Part shown: piece by piece, positions 7,938-11,089 of the stretch
Layout of the letters: each line of letters begins with the position of its first letter
How positions within the stretch are numbered: position 1 is the stretch's first letter
NCBI GenBank assembly: GCA_003662715.1
Contig: QMYO01000029.1
Location: 1-11,089 of the forward strand
Origin: Candidatus Bathyarchaeota archaeon
Lineage (GTDB): Archaea; Thermoproteota; Bathyarchaeia; Bathyarchaeales; Bathyarchaeaceae
Direction: 5' to 3'
Length of the DNA stretch: 11,089 nucleotides
Program-made: the position numbers and the translations under genes
The notes under the pieces: model-generated
Told to the model about the DNA's origin: nothing
Databases searched by the model: none
What the model saw: only the letters and a program-made list of their open reading frames with translations

Positions 7938-7959
7938 TTTAGGTTAATCACCACCTAAA
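7938..7959 (-). promoter_or_regulatory. Ribosome binding site inside a perfect 7-bp hairpin
   Basis: On the minus strand, arms TTTAGGT (7959-7953) and ACCTAAA (7944-7938) are perfect complements around the 8-nt loop GGTGATTA. The loop holds GGTGAT, a strong match to the archaeal Shine-Dalgarno consensus, 10 bases before the ATG at 7936. The hairpin ends one base from the start codon. It could present or partly mask the ribosome binding site. The sequence is seen directly; the regulation is inferred. Confidence 0.45.
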
Positions 7960-7980
7960 AATACAGAAAAGCGTCGGAGA

Positions 7981-9114
7981 CTATTTTCTTAAGACATCTG
8001 TGTACACTGCTTCTATCCTATCAACGACAAGGTCCCATCTTAAACTGGTTTCTATTAGTTCTCTACCTTTCCTTCCATATTCCTTTGCCATATTTGGCTC
8101 ATTCAATAATTGTAGGATAGCTTTAGCCAAACTTTTGTAATCTCCCGGCGGAGTCAAAATCGCGGTTTCACTTAAATAATCGCTAATGCAGGGTATCTGC
8201 GTTGAAATTACTGGTTTTGAAAACATGAAAGCATCCAAGATTGTGTACGATAGGGCTTCAGAGAAAGAGGGCAAAACTAGAATTTCGCACCTTTTGTATA
8301 GAGAATACAATTTTTCTTTAGGAACGTACCCCAAAAATTTAGTATAGTTCTCCACATGCAATAGCTTACTTAGCTTTTCAACTTCTCGTTTAAAATTCCC
8401 GGTTCCAACAAACACGAAAAGCAGATTTGAATACTCTTTAACTACGAACGGAATGGCTTGAACAAGTACTTGAGGCCCTTTTCTTTTAATAAGCGGCCCT
8501 ACAAACAAGATAACCTTTTTGCCTTTAAAGTTTAACTCCTCGTTAACATTCGATCTCATGTTGTCATTGAAATAGCTCGGATCGATACCGTTAGGGATAA
8601 CCTCGATGTTTTCTACTGGCACCCCAAGAGAACAAATATATTTTTTATCAGATTGGGATATTACTATGACTTTATCCGCCCTTTTAAGCAGCATAGAACC
8701 TATTGTTTTACTGTAGACGCGTTCAAACAAATCTTTTATCAGATGATCAAATCTAAGTTGCCCGTGGCATGTAATTATAAGCGGGATTTTAAGGCGAGAT
8801 TTCGCCCATGCACTGTAAAGCGAAAGTGCAGCGTGCTCGTTGTGACAATGGATAACGTCAAAACCTTTGCATTCCCTCACAATATGAAAGAATAACGCTG
8901 GCGAAATGGGATTGTTCAGCGGTTTACATAAAGGTTTAAACCTTCTGACTTCTATGCCGTCCATGACTTCGCGGTTTTTGCTTTTTGGAAAATTGGATGT
9001 GAGAACCTTTACTTCATGTCCACGGGCAGCCAATGCCCTTGCTAAACTTCTTACGTATCTTTCTTGTCCTCCTATGTAAGGGTAGTAATAAGGAGCAACT
9101 TGCAAAATTTTCAT
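7981..9114 (-). CDS. GT4-type glycosyltransferase with E-x7-D donor motif
   Basis: A 377-residue GT-B glycosyltransferase. MKILQVAPYYYPYIGGQERYV gives the classic N-terminal glycine loop GGQER (15-19). CHGQL is at 116-120, the hinge VIPNGID at 172-178, and FVGPLIKRKGP at 204-214. The donor-site block SFSEALSYTILDAF has Glu286 followed seven residues later by Asp294 instead of Glu. The second acid is therefore conserved in charge but shorter, which may change contacts to the donor ribose or sugar. The sugar and acceptor cannot be inferred. The ATG start fits the usual MKI/MRI opening of the family, and a TATA-like box lies 20-27 bases upstream. It follows the deacetylase by 45 bp and leads the run of three GT4 genes. 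Confidence 0.91.
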   Translation of the reverse strand: MKILQVAPYYYPYIGGQERYVRSLARALAARGHEVKVLTSNFPKSKNREVMDGIEVRRFKPLCKPLNNPISPALFFHIVRECKGFDVIHCHNEHAALSLYSAWAKSRLKIPLIITCHGQLRFDHLIKDLFERVYSKTIGSMLLKRADKVIVISQSDKKYICSLGVPVENIEVIPNGIDPSYFNDNMRSNVNEELNFKGKKVILFVGPLIKRKGPQVLVQAIPFVVKEYSNLLFVFVGTGNFKREVEKLSKLLHVENYTKFLGYVPKEKLYSLYKRCEILVLPSFSEALSYTILDAFMFSKPVISTQIPCISDYLSETAILTPPGDYKSLAKAILQLLNEPNMAKEYGRKGRELIETSLRWDLVVDRIEAVYTDVLRK

Positions 9115-9133
9115 TCGGTTTCATCCAGTCCAT

Positions 9134-9141
9134 TATTTATA
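9134..9141 (-). promoter_or_regulatory. Candidate internal archaeal TATA box
   Basis: TATAAATA on the minus strand, 20-27 bases before the ATG at 9114, in the 45-bp spacer after the deacetylase. A purine-containing CCAAG sits upstream as a weak BRE. The spacing would place transcription start at or very near the ATG, which suggests a leaderless or near-leaderless transcript for the glycosyltransferase block. It is slightly closer than the usual distance. Confidence 0.33.
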
Positions 9142-9159
9142 CTTGGAAGAGAATGTTAA

Positions 9160-9843
9160 CTATTTACTTATCCAGAAGACTTCCTTACTCTTCAAAAATC
9201 TCTGAACATGCCTTACTATTGGTTTTTTTTGTTCTCGCGATATTATTGAAATTTGGCTTTGGAATTCCTTTATGGCTCTGCTTTTCAACTCTAAGAAGTC
9301 GGATATATCCACATGAAAGATTTTATGCCTTATTGTTTTCAGAAGCTTGTCAAGACATGCACCAATAAAACAGTACTTGTGGGAAATGGAATATTCATAA
9401 TATGCTGTTATAGGCTGATTAAATTTTTTGATTACATTCCTTAGTATATGGCTTGCGGCTCTGTGATCTGCATGAGCATCTCTTTTATATGTGCAATAAA
9501 CCTCTGCGGGAGAGAACTCCCTTAATAGTTCCAAGGCTTTATCTTCCGCTTCCTTACGAACCTGCCAAAGATTACCATCTTTTAAATCTAAAAAGATTAG
9601 ATGATTCTTTTCTAGGCCTAAAATTTTTAATGCGTTTATTACTTCTTCTCTCCTAATTTTAAGGAACTCCTCTAACGTGAGGCTTTTTTGTATACCTGGG
9701 ATTTGGTAATAAGCTTGCTCGCCATTCGTGAAAAGGACTACTAATACGGTGTACCCTTCCCTTACTCTCTTTGCAATCGTTCCGCCACAACCAAATGTCT
9801 CATCATCAGGGTGAGGTGAAAAAATTAATATTCTGTCCCCCAT
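9160..9843 (-). CDS. PIG-L/LmbE-family N-acetyl-sugar deacetylase
   Basis: A 227-residue zinc-dependent deacetylase of the PIG-L/LmbE/MshB fold, close to the usual family length. The metal motif PHPDDE is at 10-15 (ligands His11 and Asp14), and the second motif HADH at 124-127 supplies the third ligand, His127. LFTNGE at 37-42 and the IRREE stretch at about 63-67 are also typical. Family members remove the acetyl group from GlcNAc linked to a lipid or small molecule; a substrate on the glycan built here is the likely target. ATG 9843 places the first strand normally before the metal motif, and GGCGAT lies 5 bases upstream. An ATG eight codons earlier, at 9867, is also possible. No signal peptide is seen, so it is cytosolic. 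Acyltransferase genes lie directly upstream. Confidence 0.9.
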   Translation of the reverse strand: MGDRILIFSPHPDDETFGCGGTIAKRVREGYTVLVVLFTNGEQAYYQIPGIQKSLTLEEFLKIRREEVINALKILGLEKNHLIFLDLKDGNLWQVRKEAEDKALELLREFSPAEVYCTYKRDAHADHRAASHILRNVIKKFNQPITAYYEYSISHKYCFIGACLDKLLKTIRHKIFHVDISDFLELKSRAIKEFQSQISIISREQKKPIVRHVQRFLKSKEVFWISK

Positions 9844-9898
9844 TAAGCATCGCCGTAAAAATGCCATTCTACTAATGTACTAAACATATTATTCTATC

Positions 9899-9908
9899 TT
9901 TTTTAAAA
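9899..9908 (-). promoter_or_regulatory. Weak TATA-like element upstream of the deacetylase
   Basis: TTTTAAAAAA on the minus strand, in the 56-80 bp spacer between the GNAT stop and the deacetylase start. Its distance would put a transcript start near 9875-9880, giving a short leader. AT-rich spacer DNA makes chance matches common, so support is low. Confidence 0.22.
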
Positions 9909-9923
9909 TTGTGTTAATTGATA

Positions 9924-10586
9924 TCATGCTACACACAGAATTTCTTGTTCTGGCTGGACACATCGGCAGAAGGTGAGAATCTTTAGAAAGAGAATTTCTC
10001 CCTTGATTTTACCGTTAAGTTTTTTCATGGTTCTTTTTGATGGTTCATTATATGAACGAACTAAACTAAATACTCTTTGATAGCCGTTTTCTCTCAACTG
10101 AATGAATGCTTGCGAAATAATCTCTGATATTACTCCCCTTTTTCTGTATGACGGATCAGCATAAATGTCATAAAGTAGCGCTTCTTTATTCCTTAGAAGT
10201 ATTTTCCGTTTGATTCCATTGGAATAAATCTCCCTAAACGCTAACCAAGCGTAACCAAGAATTTCATTGTTCTTAATGCCCACAAAGCATCTATGATTTG
10301 CCTGTATTCTTTCCATGAGCTTCATTAAGTACATATCTTTCCTCAATAAACTTTCACCGGCTGCTCGATGAGTCGTTCGCATTTCAGCAAGTTTGTCTAG
10401 ATCGGTTATGCTTACTTCCTTAACTTTCATCATAATTTTTGCCTTTACTAAAGGCACATTCTCAATGTTAAATTCATACAATATAAATTTCCTATAGGCA
10501 AAAAGATACTCTTCCATTAATAACTTAAGTAAGAGTAATTTAGCAAATTTCGATTGAAAATCACAATTACCTTTCATTGACTTCAT
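9924..10586 (-). CDS. GNAT-family N-acetyltransferase with N-terminal extension
   Basis: A protein of about 220 residues with a GNAT acetyltransferase domain from about residue 54 to 205. It begins with a VSITDLDKLAEMR opening strand and helix. The acetyl-CoA loop YADPSYRKRGVI ends near 153; the last small residue of the R/Q-x-x-G-x-G/A motif is Ile here. The late NEPSKRTMKKL segment (about 180-190) is typical of the domain end. About 50 residues come before the domain, including YRKFILYEFN, a pattern I associate with archaeal GNATs in glycan clusters. The likely role is acetylation of an amino sugar. I list ATG 10586; a TTG at 10595 and ATGs at 10577 and 10517 are alternatives. The gene overlaps the preceding acyltransferase, which implies translational coupling. 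Confidence 0.8.
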   Translation of the reverse strand: MKSMKGNCDFQSKFAKLLLLKLLMEEYLFAYRKFILYEFNIENVPLVKAKIMMKVKEVSITDLDKLAEMRTTHRAAGESLLRKDMYLMKLMERIQANHRCFVGIKNNEILGYAWLAFREIYSNGIKRKILLRNKEALLYDIYADPSYRKRGVISEIISQAFIQLRENGYQRVFSLVRSYNEPSKRTMKKLNGKIKGEILFLKILTFCRCVQPEQEILCVA

Positions 10587-11089
10587 TATGATCAACTAAG
10601 TGTTTATCTAAAGCTTGTTGACGTAACCAATTAGTTAGTGACGGCATTATGTTTTTTTTCACGATCCACGTATACAATTGTGGCAAGGGTTTCCGACGTG
10701 TCATACTCAACTTAAAGTTCTTCCTAATTTTAGAGCCCAATCGAAATTTATGGGGATGTGCGCCTCTTAATAGATCATACTCCTTGAATCCATTTTTAAT
10801 GTATTCTTGAATTTCGTAAAATGTGGTGAGAGTTCCCACTCCATATCGTGCATATTTGGGGTTGAACCCTGATAGGTACGCGTACACTTTGCCTTTATAG
10901 TGGAAAGCGTATTTTGCTGCGATGGGTTCGTCATCACAACATAAGAAGTTTAGTCCAAGCCACCCTCTCTGATTAAAGCGCTTTGCTAAATCAATATGAA
11001 AGTTTCGGAGGACAGGGGTTGCGAATAAGCCACCATAGCCTTTATTTTGCCATCTTTGCTGGTGTAGCTTAAAAAAAGTTTTCATATAC
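10567..11089 (-). CDS. FemAB/BioF2-like acyltransferase, C-terminal part (cut by window edge)
   Basis: The visible 172 residues or so match the second GNAT-like half of the Acetyltransf_6 (BioF2-like, FemAB-related) family. The helix FFKLHQQRWQNKG is at 4-16. The strand pair FLCCDDEPIAAKYAFHYKGK follows at about 47-66, then YLSGFNPKYARYGVGT at 70-85. The end signature is DLLRGAHPHKFRLG at 104-117. The frame stays open through the Met at 11085 to the right edge (a Tyr codon precedes it), so the true start lies outside. Full-length members are usually about 350 residues. Such enzymes transfer an acyl or aminoacyl group and are common in exopolysaccharide clusters; the substrate is unknown. The stop lies inside the start of the next gene. 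Confidence 0.82.
   Translation of the reverse strand, partial: YMKTFFKLHQQRWQNKGYGGLFATPVLRNFHIDLAKRFNQRGWLGLNFLCCDDEPIAAKYAFHYKGKVYAYLSGFNPKYARYGVGTLTTFYEIQEYIKNGFKEYDLLRGAHPHKFRLGSKIRKNFKLSMTRRKPLPQLYTWIVKKNIMPSLTNWLRQQALDKHLVDHNEVNER

Larger units (their letters stand above)
126..11089 (-). other. Glycan-assembly operon, ten co-directional genes
   Basis: Ten genes run in one direction. The first two overlap, and the remaining gaps range from 4 to 80 bp. Ribosome binding sites are embedded in upstream genes or short spacers. The content is four GT4 glycosyltransferases, one deacetylase, two acyltransferases, one kinase, one phosphohydrolase and one DUF2206 membrane protein. It is a coherent glycan synthesis and decoration set. 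The 5' end and main promoter lie beyond the right edge. Internal TATA-like boxes near 9138 and 9903 could add sub-operon transcripts. Confidence 0.75.

Noticed and set aside
7937..7954. GTG start six codons upstream for the canonical GT4
   Set aside because: This GTG is part of the GGTGGTGAT ribosome binding site of the ATG at 7936, and homologues begin at MKILQV.
9033..9368. A 111-codon plus-strand open frame opposite the deacetylase and glycosyltransferase genes
   Set aside because: It spans the ends of two well-supported minus-strand genes, shows no recognisable domain, and reads as the complement of their conserved residues.
1..11089. CRISPR arrays, tRNA or rRNA genes, insertion sequences
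   Set aside because: No regularly spaced repeats, cloverleaf or rRNA-like segments, or transposase motifs were seen; the window is almost fully coding.

Overview
The window looks like part of an archaeal glycan-assembly operon. The archaeal call rests on four things. The last gene is a DUF2206-type multi-pass membrane protein, a family I know from archaea. Short TATA-like boxes sit just upstream of start codons. Ribosome binding sites use GGTGAT or AGGAG. Several genes begin with GTG, and AGA, AGG and ATA codons are common. An uncultured Thermoproteota lineage such as Bathyarchaeia would fit, but that placement is inference.

All ten confident genes lie on the minus strand, so the cluster reads from right to left. 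The order is: the C-terminal part of a FemAB/BioF2-like acyltransferase (cut by the right edge), a GNAT acetyltransferase, a PIG-L/LmbE-type deacetylase, three GT4 glycosyltransferases, a thymidylate-kinase-like P-loop kinase, an alkaline-phosphatase-superfamily phosphohydrolase, a fourth GT4, and the DUF2206 membrane protein. The first two genes overlap and all later gaps are 80 bp or less, most under 55 bp. There is no gene-free stretch of 300 bases. At the far left a short plus-strand open frame ends about 30 bp from the DUF2206 stop; it may be the tail of a convergent gene.

Together the genes suggest cytosolic assembly of a lipid-linked or surface oligosaccharide. Four GT-B glycosyltransferases would add sugars. 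The deacetylase and the two acyltransferases would adjust N-acyl groups. The kinase and phosphohydrolase would add or remove a phosphate. The DUF2206 protein would handle the glycan or a lipid-linked sugar at the membrane. No initiating phosphoglycosyltransferase, flippase, sugar-nucleotide pathway or AglB oligosaccharyltransferase is visible, so these would have to be elsewhere.

The least expected signals are the kinase/phosphohydrolase pair inside the glycosyltransferase run, two start sites where the ribosome binding site lies in the loop of a perfect inverted repeat, and four GT4 enzymes that each carry a different form of the E-x7-E donor motif.
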